Source of the DNA: Flavobacteriales bacterium
GTDB taxonomy: Bacteria; Bacteroidota; Bacteroidia; Flavobacteriales_F; PHOS-HE28
Reading direction: 5' to 3'
Assembly: GCA_016718655.1 (NCBI GenBank)
Contig: JADKCV010000001.1
Location: 310,001 to 374,000, forward strand
DNA: 64,000 nucleotides
The notes under the pieces were generated by a model. The model was given only the letters and a program-made list of their open reading frames with translations, had not been told where the DNA came from and did not search any database. The position numbers and the translations under genes are program-made. This document shows positions 52,674 to 61,995 of the stretch, in pieces (within the stretch, counting starts at the first letter, position 1; the number at the start of each line of letters is the position of its first letter).

Positions 52674-53948
52674 TTATCGCACAATGGTCACATGACCACG
52701 ACTACTGACCTCATCCGTCGCTTGACACGGGTCACGGTGCTTCATGGTATAGGCATATACGCCTACCGGCACTTGTGAACCACTGAACGTTCCATCCCAC
52801 TGGGCCAGCGGATCGGTGGATACCCAGATCTGTCGTCCCCATCGATCATAGACCACCACCTCGTAACCAAGTGCTGGGATCTCCACACGATCGGGCCAGA
52901 ACTCGTTTATGCCATCCCCATCGGGGCTGAAGGCGTTTGCAAGGAACAAGGTCGGCTCGGTGCGTACGTCCACGATCACCTCCAAGGTATCGTTGCAGCC
53001 ATTGGGTTGGGTGGCATACAGGGTGAACGTATGGAAGTCGTAACGTTCGATATCGTACCGGATGAACCCATTGCACTGGTTCACATAGAGGCTGTCATTG
53101 ATGAAGAAGGCGCAGGAATCGGTGTCACTACCGAGCAGGATCTCCAATTCAGTGGTGCATGGGATCTGCGTGGCGGTGAAGATCGCAGGGGTCTGGGCCT
53201 CGATGAAGATGCTGTCCTGAACGGCAAGTCCACCACATCCCAAGGTGTCGAAGCCTTGGATGCTGATCGGCTGATAGCCGCTCTGCGGGAAATTGACCAG
53301 GTCGTTGAAGGCATTGCTGAACCCGTTCGCACCCCATCGCCAAACGATGGAATCCGCGGTGGTGGCCACGGTCAGGATCTGCACGAGCACATTCTGGCAG
53401 GCTGTGTCCGGTATACCCATGACCGCGGTCGGACTCGGGAGTTGCACGAGATCGAACTCGGTATCCGCTGCACACCCGTCCGCGTCGAGGGAATTGACCG
53501 TGAACGTACCCTCCGTACCCGGTGGCAGGGAAAGCGTGGTCGTGGTGTCGCCGGTGGACCATGCATAGAAGAGGGGCTCGTATCCTCCGATGGGTCCTGC
53601 GGTGATGACCGGAGGGTCGGATGGGCAATAGTCGAAATTCCCGATCACGCCGATATCGGGGTCGAGCAGTTCAATGGTCAGGAAGGAAATGCATAAGGTA
53701 GCTGCGTTCGTATCGGCCACAAGCACATCGTAGATACCGGGTCCTTGATCGACCAAGGTGGCGATGACATCCTGTGCAGCGCCGTTCCATGAATAGAGAT
53801 AGGGCCCACCCGATCCAGTGATGACGGCGACCGTGCCATCCGCATCCCCAGCGCACGTGATGGGCGTGGAGGTAATGGACACATCGCATTCCGGCTGGGC
53901 CAGAACAGCAAGGGGCATCAGGGCCAAGGCAAGAAATAAACCGCGCAT
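52674..53948 (-). CDS. T9SS type B (gliding motility-associated) secreted protein
   Basis: A 424-residue secreted protein from 53948 (signal MRGLFLALALMPLAVLAQ). The body holds a SprB-like repeat (ITCAGDADGTVAVITGSGGP) followed by PKD-type beta modules with many Cys and Asp. The last ~90 residues are a gliding-motility C-terminal domain (NAFSPDGDGINEFWPDRVE, VVYDRWGRQIW, VPVGVYAYTM), which defines the type B T9SS signal. Proteins of this type are exported to the cell surface or medium, often as adhesins. It lies upstream of copA by 62 bp; the pairing with a copper pump may be fortuitous. Confidence 0.88.
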   Translation of the reverse strand: MRGLFLALALMPLAVLAQPECDVSITSTPITCAGDADGTVAVITGSGGPYLYSWNGAAQDVIATLVDQGPGIYDVLVADTNAATLCISFLTIELLDPDIGVIGNFDYCPSDPPVITAGPIGGYEPLFYAWSTGDTTTTLSLPPGTEGTFTVNSLDADGCAADTEFDLVQLPSPTAVMGIPDTACQNVLVQILTVATTADSIVWRWGANGFSNAFNDLVNFPQSGYQPISIQGFDTLGCGGLAVQDSIFIEAQTPAIFTATQIPCTTELEILLGSDTDSCAFFINDSLYVNQCNGFIRYDIERYDFHTFTLYATQPNGCNDTLEVIVDVRTEPTLFLANAFSPDGDGINEFWPDRVEIPALGYEVVVYDRWGRQIWVSTDPLAQWDGTFSGSQVPVGVYAYTMKHRDPCQATDEVSSRGHVTIVR

Positions 53949-54034
53949 CGTCGTCCGGTCCTGGTGATTACGACCCCATAGGTCGGTCGCGAAGATCGCA
54001 CTTCCTTGGCTATCAGTGACCATGTGTAGTGTAA

Positions 54035-54068
54035 AATGAGCGGGGCGCGCCCCCCCGGACGCGCCCCG
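54035..54068 (-). terminator. intrinsic terminator of the division cluster
   Basis: CGGGGCGCG (54041-54049) pairs perfectly with CGCGCCCCG (54060-54068) around a C-rich loop. On the minus strand it is followed by CTCATTTTACAC, a T-tract, 21 bp after the yqeY stop. Confidence 0.8.
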
Positions 54069-54089
54069 ACCTCACTGAACATCGCGGAA

Positions 54090-54548
54090 CTACCCGTTCG
54101 CAGTGAGCAAGCGTTTCACCAACGCAGCTATGAGCGCTCCGTCAGCCTTTCCCGCTAACTCCTTGTTGGCCAGTCCCATAACTCGTCCCATGTCCTTCAT
54201 TCCAGCTGCTCCGCCAAGGGCGATCACCTGCTTCACAGCAGCCTCCACCTCGGCTTCGCTGAGCCGCTGCGGCAGATAAGCCTCGATCACAGCGGCTTGG
54301 ACCTCCTCTTCAGCAGCCAGGTCGGTGCGCCCTTGTTCATGGTAGATCGCCGCGCTTTCCTGACGCTGTTTGTGCAGCTTCTGGAGGATCCGCATGCCGA
54401 CAGCCTCATCCAATCCGCCCTGCGCTCCTTCCTTGGTCAGTTCCAGCAGTATCGCGCTCTTGATCGCGCGCAGTGCATTGAGCCGGTCCTTGTCCCGGGC
54501 CAGCATGGCCGTCCTGATGTCAGCGTCGATCCGTTGTTGCAGTTCCAT
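54090..54548 (-). CDS. yqeY: YqeY/GatB-domain protein
   Basis: A 152-residue YqeY-family protein from ATG 54548 (MELQQRIDADIRTAMLARDK). Motifs typical of the family: RLNALRAIKSAIL, QKLHKQRQESA (recognition helix), and the tail GGAAGMKDMGRVMGLANKEL. These proteins share the C-terminal helical domain of the GatB amidotransferase subunit and bind tRNA or other partners; the exact role is unproven. It is the last gene of the cluster, 26 bp after ftsZ, and is followed by the terminator. Confidence 0.9.
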   Translation of the reverse strand: MELQQRIDADIRTAMLARDKDRLNALRAIKSAILLELTKEGAQGGLDEAVGMRILQKLHKQRQESAAIYHEQGRTDLAAEEEVQAAVIEAYLPQRLSEAEVEAAVKQVIALGGAAGMKDMGRVMGLANKELAGKADGALIAALVKRLLTANG

Positions 54549-54574
54549 GGTACAGGAGCGTTGGGTGCTGTCGA

Positions 54575-56170
54575 TCAATCCACGTTGTCGTGAAGGAAGG
54601 GGTTGTTCCGCTTCAATTCCACGCGACGTTGACCCTGTTCATCCACTTCCTCGTTGAGGGTGTAGCGGCTCACCGTGGAATCCGCACTATGCTGGGCATC
54701 GGTGATCTGGATGTTCTTCCGCTTGTAGGCAGGCTCGCGTTCCAGGTCGGCAAGACCGCTGGGTGAGCGGAGGCGCTGCGTCATCTCACGCACCTTGGCG
54801 ATGCGCTCCTCCACCCTGGCCTGATGCTGATGGGGGCTCAAACGGGCCTCCGTCACCTCCGATGAGGATGCAGTGGCACCGGGGGCACCATCATAGAGGT
54901 CGAAGACCACCTTCTCGGGTTGGGTCGGGATCACCGGTGCTTGTTCGCCTTGACGCTGGATGGACTGCTCCACCTCGAACTCGATGGTACGCTGAGGCGC
55001 CACCGCGATGGTGGGCTCAGGTATCTGCACGGCTTCAGCAGGCTTCAAATAGGGCTCCTCGAATGCGGATGGTACTGGTGGCGCCACGGAAGCCACCGGA
55101 GCATTGACGGACACCGGGTTCACGATGGGTTGCGTGATCATGGTCGGGCGGTCGGCATCCAAGGGGATCACCTTTCGCTCTTCAGTGGGGCGCACCACCT
55201 CACCGGTCTGCGGGTTGGTCTCGAACCCGGTGGCGATGATGGTGATGCGAACGCGGTCTCCGAGGCTTTCGTCACGACCATAACCCCAGATCACATCCGC
55301 ACCACTGCCAGCGGCCTCCTGGATATGGTCGGTGATCTCGCCGATCTCATCCATGAGGATGTCGCGCGATCCGTGGGTGATGTTGAGCAACACGAACTTG
55401 GCCCCGCGGATGTTGTTGTCGTTGAGCAAGGGCGAATCGAGGGCCTCCTGGGCCGCACGCAGTGAACGGTCCTCCCCTTCCGCCTCGGCCATGCCCATGA
55501 TGGCCGCACCACTGCGTGACATCACGGTCTTCACATCCTCGAAGTCCACGTTCACCTTGCCGGTCTTGGTGATGATCTCGGCGATACCACGTGCCGCCGT
55601 CGTGAGCACATTGTCGGCATGCTCGAAGGCATTGTCCAACGAAAGGTTGCCGAAGAGGTCGCGCAGGCGATCGTTGTTGATGACCAGCAGGGTGTCCACC
55701 GCGTTGCGCAGTTCCTCGATACCGGATACGGCTTGTTGCTTGCGACGACGGCCCTCCCACTGGAAGGGGCTGGTGACGATACCCACGGTGAGGATGCCCA
55801 TTTCGCGCGCCACCTGAGCGATGACGGGTGCGGCACCCGTGCCGGTGCCACCACCCATACCGGCGGTGATGAACACCATCTTGGTGCGGGTGCTGAGCAA
55901 TTGACGGATCTCATCGAGGTTCTCCTGCACAGCGTCCTTACCGCGTTCCGGCACGGCACCGGCACCGAGGCCTTCGGTGAGGCCAACACCGAGTTGGAGT
56001 TTCACGGGCACAGGGCTCACGTCGAGGGCCTGGCGATCGGTGTTGCAGACGATGAAGTCCACGCCACGGATACCTTGCTCGTACATGTGGTTGACCGCAT
56101 TGCTGCCGCCACCGCCCACGCCGATCACCTTGATGATCGAGCTGAGCTCTTGGGGGATGTCGAATTTCAT
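54575..56170 (-). CDS. ftsZ: cell division protein FtsZ
   Basis: A 531-residue tubulin-like GTPase. The nucleotide signature GGGTGTGAAP lies at residues 106-115, with upstream VIGVGGGGSNAVNHM and the catalytic synergy-loop region NADVIWGYG-like (here GADVIWGYGRDESLG). After the ~320-residue core comes a long linker (~200 residues, rich in Pro, Glu, Ala), then the C-terminal peptide NNPFLHDNVD-like (RVELKRNNPFLHDNVD). It polymerises into the Z ring. Its long linker is typical for Bacteroidota. It is 45 bp downstream of ftsA. Confidence 0.97.
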   Translation of the reverse strand: MKFDIPQELSSIIKVIGVGGGGSNAVNHMYEQGIRGVDFIVCNTDRQALDVSPVPVKLQLGVGLTEGLGAGAVPERGKDAVQENLDEIRQLLSTRTKMVFITAGMGGGTGTGAAPVIAQVAREMGILTVGIVTSPFQWEGRRRKQQAVSGIEELRNAVDTLLVINNDRLRDLFGNLSLDNAFEHADNVLTTAARGIAEIITKTGKVNVDFEDVKTVMSRSGAAIMGMAEAEGEDRSLRAAQEALDSPLLNDNNIRGAKFVLLNITHGSRDILMDEIGEITDHIQEAAGSGADVIWGYGRDESLGDRVRITIIATGFETNPQTGEVVRPTEERKVIPLDADRPTMITQPIVNPVSVNAPVASVAPPVPSAFEEPYLKPAEAVQIPEPTIAVAPQRTIEFEVEQSIQRQGEQAPVIPTQPEKVVFDLYDGAPGATASSSEVTEARLSPHQHQARVEERIAKVREMTQRLRSPSGLADLEREPAYKRKNIQITDAQHSADSTVSRYTLNEEVDEQGQRRVELKRNNPFLHDNVD

Positions 56171-56215
56171 GTCGTTGGGGGGGATTGGAAGGTCAGTGTT
56201 CGTTTTAAGCGGGGA

Positions 56216-57514
56216 TCAATTCTCGTCCTCCTTGAGCAGGTTGCTCGCGCCGGTCATCACGCTATCGAGGAGTCCTCCGAAGATGCCCTTGGAATGGCCC
56301 TTCACGGGCGACTTGGCCGCGGCCACACGGGCCTCCACCGGCTTGGTGCGGTGGCGCTCCAGGTAGTCGAAGCCCTTCATCACCAGGCCCACACCGGTGG
56401 CATGCAGTGGACTGGTCACGTCCTCCACGGCGCTCTTGGCGATGTGCTCGTTGGGGTAACCGATGCGGGTGCTCATACCGGTCATCAGCTCCACGAGGTG
56501 CTTCAGGTGCTTGAGCTGTGAACCGCCACCGGTGAGCACGATGCCCGCGATGAGCTGCTTCTCCATGCCGGAGTTCTTGATCTCGAAATGAACGTGTTCG
56601 AGGATCTCCTCCATGCGGCTCTGGATGATCTCGGCCAAGGTGCGCAGGCTGATCTCCTTGGGATCGCGACCGCGCAGACCAGGGATGCACACCACCTCGT
56701 TGTCCTTGTTCTCCGAGGCCAGTGCACTGCCGAACTTGGTCTTCAGCTGCTCGGCCTGTTCGCGCATGATGCCACAGCCCTGACGGATATCCTCAGTGAC
56801 CACATTGCCACCGAAGGGGATCACAGCGGTGTGGCGGATGATGTTGTCGAAGAAGATGGCGATGTCAGTGGTACCACCACCGATGTCCACCAACACCACC
56901 CCGGCCTCCTTCTCCTCCTGGCTCAACACGGCATCGGCGCTGGCGAGGGGTTCGAGGATGAGCTCGGTGACATTGAGGTTGGCACGGTGCACGCACTTGT
57001 TGATGTTGCGGGCCGCGGTCACCTGACCACTGATGATGTGGAAGTTGGCCTCCATGCGGATACCGCTCATTCCGATGGGATCCCGGATGCCCTGTTCGTT
57101 GTCGATGATGTACTCCTGGGGCAGCACGTGGATGATCTCCTCACCGGGAGGCATCACCAAACGGTAGGTCTCCTCGATCAACTGATCGATGTCGATCTGG
57201 CCGATCTCCTCATCGAGGCTCTCGCGCATCTTCATACCGCGGTGCTGCATGCTGCGGATGTGTTGTCCGGCGATGCCCACGTTCACGGTCCCGATCTCCA
57301 CACCGGCGCTATCCTCGGCCATACGCACGGCCGCCACGATGCTCTCCACCGTCTTCTGGATGTTGGCCACCACGCCACGGCTCACACCGTCGCTGCGTGA
57401 CTTGCCCATTCCGAGGATCTCGATCTTGCCTTGTTCGTTCTTGCGCCCGACGATGCAGGCGATCTTCGTCGTTCCGATGTCGAGGCCGGCGACGATGTCT
57501 TGGTTCTGGTCCAT
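56216..57514 (-). CDS. ftsA: cell division protein FtsA
   Basis: A 432-residue actin-like protein. The N-terminal phosphate-1 loop is GLDIGTTKIACIVG, the phosphate-2 loop DIGGGTTDIAIF and adenosine motif GIVLTGGGSQLKHL; the 1C subdomain (residues ~85-165) is intact. The C-terminus ends with an amphipathic membrane-targeting helix (LLDSVMTGASNLLKEDE). It tethers FtsZ filaments to the membrane and recruits later division proteins. It starts 16 bp downstream of ftsQ. Confidence 0.96.
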   Translation of the reverse strand: MDQNQDIVAGLDIGTTKIACIVGRKNEQGKIEILGMGKSRSDGVSRGVVANIQKTVESIVAAVRMAEDSAGVEIGTVNVGIAGQHIRSMQHRGMKMRESLDEEIGQIDIDQLIEETYRLVMPPGEEIIHVLPQEYIIDNEQGIRDPIGMSGIRMEANFHIISGQVTAARNINKCVHRANLNVTELILEPLASADAVLSQEEKEAGVVLVDIGGGTTDIAIFFDNIIRHTAVIPFGGNVVTEDIRQGCGIMREQAEQLKTKFGSALASENKDNEVVCIPGLRGRDPKEISLRTLAEIIQSRMEEILEHVHFEIKNSGMEKQLIAGIVLTGGGSQLKHLKHLVELMTGMSTRIGYPNEHIAKSAVEDVTSPLHATGVGLVMKGFDYLERHRTKPVEARVAAAKSPVKGHSKGIFGGLLDSVMTGASNLLKEDEN

Positions 57515-57529
57515 GGTCTGTGCGGAGTG

Positions 57530-58333
57530 TTAGGGCGTTGTTCGTTTGGTGCAGACGACCTGTTCGGCGAAGCGCAGGTCGATGCGATCGTAGCGGCGCC
57601 AATCGGTCAAGGGCATGCCTTTGGCGTAGAAGAGCTTGAGCTTGGCGAAGCGTTGTTCCAGTGCGGAACCATCTCCGATGATCACGCGCTGCGCTCCCAC
57701 CTTGGGGATCAGTTCGAAGTCACCATCGGCGCGCACCACCACCTGATCGATCAACGCGTTCCAGAACGGATCCTTGCGAATGAAACCGGCCAACCGGTGG
57801 ATGTCATCCGAACGGTACAGGTGTTGGAGGCTGTCATTGGCGAAGATGTCCATCACTCCGTCGCGTGCACCGGGCTCGTTGAGCGCACCGGTCACCACCA
57901 GGACGCGCGCGGGGTGTGCCAGTTCCGTAGGCATGGTCCATCCTTCCTTGTCGATGTAGAATCCCGTACCATCGCTGTTGAACACACGCACGATGGGTTC
58001 GCGCTGCTTCACACGCACATGCAACACACCGTCCATGGTGTGATACACCTCGGCCTTGGCCACACAGGGTATCCCGCGCAACCGGTCCTCGATGGTGGTC
58101 ACATCCACTTCACCGATGGTGCTTCCCATCACGGCGATGCCCTGATCGAGCACTTCCTTGCGCACGCTCGCTTCATCGATGAAGCGTACACCTTCCGCAC
58201 CCACCACCCGGACCTGTAGATCGGTGATGGGCGTGCGGTCCGCGGTGCGTTCCACGAAGCCCAGTGCCAATGCGATCACCAGCAGGCCCAGGCCGATCCC
58301 GAAGGGGCGGAGGTATGGCTTCAGCTTCTTCAT
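57530..58333 (-). CDS. ftsQ: cell division protein FtsQ
   Basis: A 267-residue bitopic protein from ATG 58333, whose start codon overlaps the murC stop. One membrane helix (GIGLGLLVIALALGFVE, residues ~12-28) is followed by a POTRA-like region (RVVGAEGVRFIDEASVR) and an FtsQ beta domain (CVAKAEVYHTMDGVLHVRVK, YDRIDLRFAEQVV). It joins the FtsQBL complex in the periplasm. The protein is recognised largely from context and the strand pattern, as FtsQ sequences diverge quickly. Confidence 0.9.
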   Translation of the reverse strand: MKKLKPYLRPFGIGLGLLVIALALGFVERTADRTPITDLQVRVVGAEGVRFIDEASVRKEVLDQGIAVMGSTIGEVDVTTIEDRLRGIPCVAKAEVYHTMDGVLHVRVKQREPIVRVFNSDGTGFYIDKEGWTMPTELAHPARVLVVTGALNEPGARDGVMDIFANDSLQHLYRSDDIHRLAGFIRKDPFWNALIDQVVVRADGDFELIPKVGAQRVIIGDGSALEQRFAKLKLFYAKGMPLTDWRRYDRIDLRFAEQVVCTKRTTP

Positions 58334-59709
58334 AGGCGATAGCGTTCGTTCAACAGGCGTTCGATGGCGGGTACCGAGCGATCGATGTCCCCGGCACCCA
58401 CGGTGAGCAGCACCTCGATCGGACGATCCTTGAGCAGGTCCAGCAGAGCATCCCGGGTGCAGACCACCTTGTTGTCCATGGGCACCTGGTCCAACAGCCA
58501 CTGCGAGGTGATACCCGGGATGGGTTCCTCGCGCGCCGGATAGATCTCCAGCAGGATCAACTCATCCAATGCGGCCAAGCTGCGACCGAAGTCGGACGCG
58601 AGGTCGCGAGTGCGGGTGAACAGGTGGGGCTGGAAGATGCCCGTGATGCGTTTGCCGGGATACATCTCACGCACACTGCCGATGCAAGCATCCAGTTCCT
58701 TCGGATGGTGCGCATAGTCGTCGATGAACACCACATCAGGTCCTGCGATCCGGGTCTCGAAGCGACGCGACACACCACGGAAGCTGGCCAACCCTTCACG
58801 CAAGAGCTCCGGAGTGACACCCATGCGCAGCGCGATGGTACTGGCCGCGATGGCGTTCTCCACGTTATGCCTGCCCGGCATGCCGAGACGGAGGCCCTTG
58901 AGCACCTGCCCTTCGGCGTGGAGATCGAACTCGTAAGCACCGTTCACCACGCGCAATTCCTCGGCACTCGGCACGCCAGTGCTTCCAAGCGCATAGCTCG
59001 TCACTTGGCCGCGATCCTTGAAGTGGTGTGCGATGCGTTCATGGACCAATACCGGTCCATCACAGAGGATGGCGAACTGGGTGTAGGCGTCGAACATGGC
59101 CTCCGCCGTGCCATAGATGTCGAGGTGATCGGGATCCATCGCCGTGATCACGGACTCACTGGGGCAGAGCTTCAGGAAGCTCCGATCGTACTCATCGGCC
59201 TCCACCACGTTCACCACGGCATCGTCGTTCAGGAGCACGTTGGTCCCGTAGTTGGCCGCGATGCCTCCCAGGAAAGCGTTGCAGCGCACCTTGCCGACCG
59301 TGAGGAGGTGCGCGATCATGGTGCTGACGGTGGTCTTTCCATGCGTGCCGGCCACGGCCACAGTGCGCTTGTCCTCGGTCACCATGCCCAGCACATCGGC
59401 GCGCTTGAGGATGCGGGCACCGCGGTCCTCCCAATACTTCAGCAGAGGACTGCTAACCGGTACTGCGGGCGTGCGCACCACCATCACGTCAGCGGGCGCC
59501 GCATCCCGGAACTCCGCAGGGATCATCCGTGGGTCCTCGTTGAACTGCACATCGATGCCTTCGCTCTGCAGCTGGTTCGTGAGTTCGCTGGGTGTGCGGT
59601 CATAGCCGGCCACTTCGGCGCCGCGCCGGCGGAAATAGCGCGCGAGACCGCTCATGCCGATGCCACCGACACCGATGAAGTAGAACCTATGTCCGCTCAA
59701 CGTGCTCAT
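58330..59709 (-). CDS. murC: UDP-N-acetylmuramate--L-alanine ligase MurC
   Basis: A 459-residue Mur ligase. It has the N-terminal glycine loop IGVGGIGMSGLARYF, the P-loop AGTHGKTTVSTMIAHL and ligase residues DPDHLDIYGTAEAM and DDYAHHPKELDACIGSVRE (the DDYAHHPxE motif is MurC-specific). It adds L-alanine to UDP-MurNAc in the cytoplasm. Its start overlaps murG and its stop overlaps ftsQ (ATGA), so these are tightly coupled. No frame break was seen. Confidence 0.97.
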   Translation of the reverse strand: MSTLSGHRFYFIGVGGIGMSGLARYFRRRGAEVAGYDRTPSELTNQLQSEGIDVQFNEDPRMIPAEFRDAAPADVMVVRTPAVPVSSPLLKYWEDRGARILKRADVLGMVTEDKRTVAVAGTHGKTTVSTMIAHLLTVGKVRCNAFLGGIAANYGTNVLLNDDAVVNVVEADEYDRSFLKLCPSESVITAMDPDHLDIYGTAEAMFDAYTQFAILCDGPVLVHERIAHHFKDRGQVTSYALGSTGVPSAEELRVVNGAYEFDLHAEGQVLKGLRLGMPGRHNVENAIAASTIALRMGVTPELLREGLASFRGVSRRFETRIAGPDVVFIDDYAHHPKELDACIGSVREMYPGKRITGIFQPHLFTRTRDLASDFGRSLAALDELILLEIYPAREEPIPGITSQWLLDQVPMDNKVVCTRDALLDLLKDRPIEVLLTVGAGDIDRSVPAIERLLNERYRL

Positions 59710-60851
59710 GGTCGTGCCAGTCGGATGACCTCCGCAGCGATGGCCTCCGCTGCATGGTGGGTTCCCATTCCTGCGATGGCCGTGCGCAGGCGGTCCAGGG
59801 CGACCTGGTCCGTGATGAGTGAGATGACGAGCGATCCGAGTTGTTCCACCGTATCCGCATCACGCAGGAGCACGGCAGCACCGCGATCGGTGAGCGCACG
59901 GGCGTTGTGGGTCTGATGATCCTCGGCGGCCGTGGGCAAGGGCACCAGTACGGCGGGCTTTTGCACCAGGCACAGTTCGCTCACACTGATGGCACCAGCG
60001 CGCGCCACCACCAGGTCGGCCACGGCATAGGCCAGGTCCATCCGCGTTACGAACTCATGCACCTTGCAGTCCGTGTAGGCGAGTGCGTCCACGGCTTGCT
60101 TCGCTTCTTGAAAGAACGGTGTGCCCGTCTGCCAGATCACTTGCATGCCGGCAGCCTTCCACGCGGCCAACGCGGCCTTCACCCCGTGGTTGATGCCGCG
60201 CGCGCCGAGGCTGCCACCGGTGATGAAGAGGATCGGTCGTCCTTCCACCACCCCGAAGTCCTCCAGGCCCCGAACACGCTTCCCTGTCAGGCGAACGACC
60301 TCCTGACGCACGGGGTTCCCGGTCAACAATACCTTCTCCTTGGGGAAGAAGCGCTCCATACCGGCATAGGCCACACAGATACGTTGCGCGCGGCGGGCCA
60401 GGTGGATGTTGGTCCTTCCCGGGAAACTGTTCTGTTCCTGGATCAGCGTGGGCACGTTCATGCGCTGTGCAGCGGCGAGCAATGGACCGCTGGCATATCC
60501 GCCAACACCCACGGCCACATGGGGCTTGAAGGTGCGCACGAGGTTCCGCGCCTTCCACATGCTGCGCAACAAGCGCCAGGGTAGCCCCAGGTTCTTCACG
60601 ATGCTGCCCCGCTGGAATCCACGGATCGGCAGGCCTTCGATGGCGAAGCCGGCAGCGGGCACCTTCTCCATTTCCATCTTCCCTTCAGCACCAACGAACA
60701 GGAATTGGGTCGCAGCCTCCCGCTCGCGCACCGCGTTGGCGATGGCGATGGCCGGGAAGATGTGACCGCCGGTGCCTCCACCGGAGATCATCACCCTAAG
60801 CTGCTGCTGTGCTGGGGCGCTTGACATCGGTGGATGGGGTTGACGGTTCAT
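59706..60851 (-). CDS. murG: UDP-GlcNAc--lipid I N-acetylglucosaminyltransferase MurG
   Basis: A 381-residue GT28 enzyme. The G-loops are VMISGGGTGGHIFPAIAIA and later GVGGYASGPLL; TLIQEQNSFPGRTN and ITGGSLGARGIN are hallmarks. It converts lipid I to lipid II at the cytoplasmic face of the membrane. The ATG at 60851 overlaps the 3' end of ftsW by 56 bp; a second in-frame ATG at 60827 (MSSAPAQQQ) would still overlap and gives a length nearer the family norm, so the start is uncertain. The stop overlaps the murC ATG. Confidence 0.96.
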   Translation of the reverse strand: MNRQPHPPMSSAPAQQQLRVMISGGGTGGHIFPAIAIANAVREREAATQFLFVGAEGKMEMEKVPAAGFAIEGLPIRGFQRGSIVKNLGLPWRLLRSMWKARNLVRTFKPHVAVGVGGYASGPLLAAAQRMNVPTLIQEQNSFPGRTNIHLARRAQRICVAYAGMERFFPKEKVLLTGNPVRQEVVRLTGKRVRGLEDFGVVEGRPILFITGGSLGARGINHGVKAALAAWKAAGMQVIWQTGTPFFQEAKQAVDALAYTDCKVHEFVTRMDLAYAVADLVVARAGAISVSELCLVQKPAVLVPLPTAAEDHQTHNARALTDRGAAVLLRDADTVEQLGSLVISLITDQVALDRLRTAIAGMGTHHAAEAIAAEVIRLARP

Positions 60852-61972
60852 CGAGGCTTCGGCTCACGCTGAGCACGATGCCGATGGCGAGGCAGGTGAA
60901 CCAGACGGAGGTACCACCCATGCTCACCAAGGGCAGGGGCTGTCCGGTGACGGGAACGAGGTTGACAGCGACGGCCATGTTGATCATGGCCTGGAGTACG
61001 AGCATGAGGCTGAGTCCTACGGCCACCAAGGCGCCGAAGGGCTTCTCCACACGGCCTGCGATACGTACAGCGCGGAACAAGAGAATGAGATACAGCAGCA
61101 ACAGGCCGAGCCCACCAAGGATGCTTCCGTACTCCTCGATGATGAACGCATAGATCATGTCGGAGTACGGGTGGGGCAACCAGTTGCGCGAAGCCCCACT
61201 GCCCGGACCGTTGGGCAATAATCCGCCCGAGGCGATGGCGATCTTGGCGTGTTCCACCTGGTAGTTGGCATCGCTATCCACCTCGCCGAAACTGGAGATC
61301 CGCTTCTCCCAGGTCTCTACGCGCGGAAGCACGCCGAGGTCGAAGGCCTCATTGACCATGATCAACAACATGAAGGCGCCCACTGCGACACCCACAATGG
61401 AGCAAGCGCTTCATCGGCACTTGACCGATGAACATGATGATCATGCAGAGCAGGAAGAGCAAGGCCGCAGTGGAGAAGTTGGCGGGCAGGATCAGCCCAC
61501 AGATGGCCCCGACGGGTACCATGAGCTGGAGGACCACATCCCGGAAGGTCCATTCTTGATCGTGATGCTTGCCCAGTACACGGGCGAGGTACACGATGAG
61601 CACCACCTTGGCCAGATCGCTCGTTTGGAAGCTCTGATTGATGATGGGGATGGTGATCCATCGGCTGGCATCATTGATGTTGGAACCCAGGAGCAGCGTG
61701 AGCAACAGAAGCCCAGCGGTGACGGGGATGACCAGCATGCTGAGGCGCGAGTAGATGGTGTACTTGACGGTGGATGCGTAGTACATGATGACACCACCCG
61801 TGGCCAGCATCAAGCCATGCTTGAACAGGAAGTGCAAGGTGCTTCCACCTTCACGCTTGAACGCGAGCGAACTGATCGAGCTGTACACCGCGAGCAGGCT
61901 GATCAACCCCAGGAAGAGGGCGGTCATCCAGATCACGCGATCGCCGCGCAGCTTATGGACCAGGTTGTTCAC
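60796..61972 (-). CDS. ftsW: peptidoglycan polymerase FtsW (SEDS), frameshifted by one base
   Basis: A SEDS glycosyltransferase of about 391 residues read in two frames. The N-terminal part (GTG start 61972, MNNLVHKLRGDRVIW) has helices 1 to about 5 up to VPMKRLL. The C-terminal part carries the conserved PHPYSDMIYAFIIEEYGS cut at the SEDS catalytic region, GVSLML-like helices and VTGQPLPLVSMGGTS. Deleting one base near 61398-61401 joins them as RLLIVGVAVGAFML. FtsW is essential, so a sequencing indel is much likelier than inactivation. It polymerises septal peptidoglycan with FtsI. Between the MurD-like gene and murG. Confidence 0.9.
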
Positions 61973-61995
61973 GTTCGTTCTTCGTGTTCGTTCGA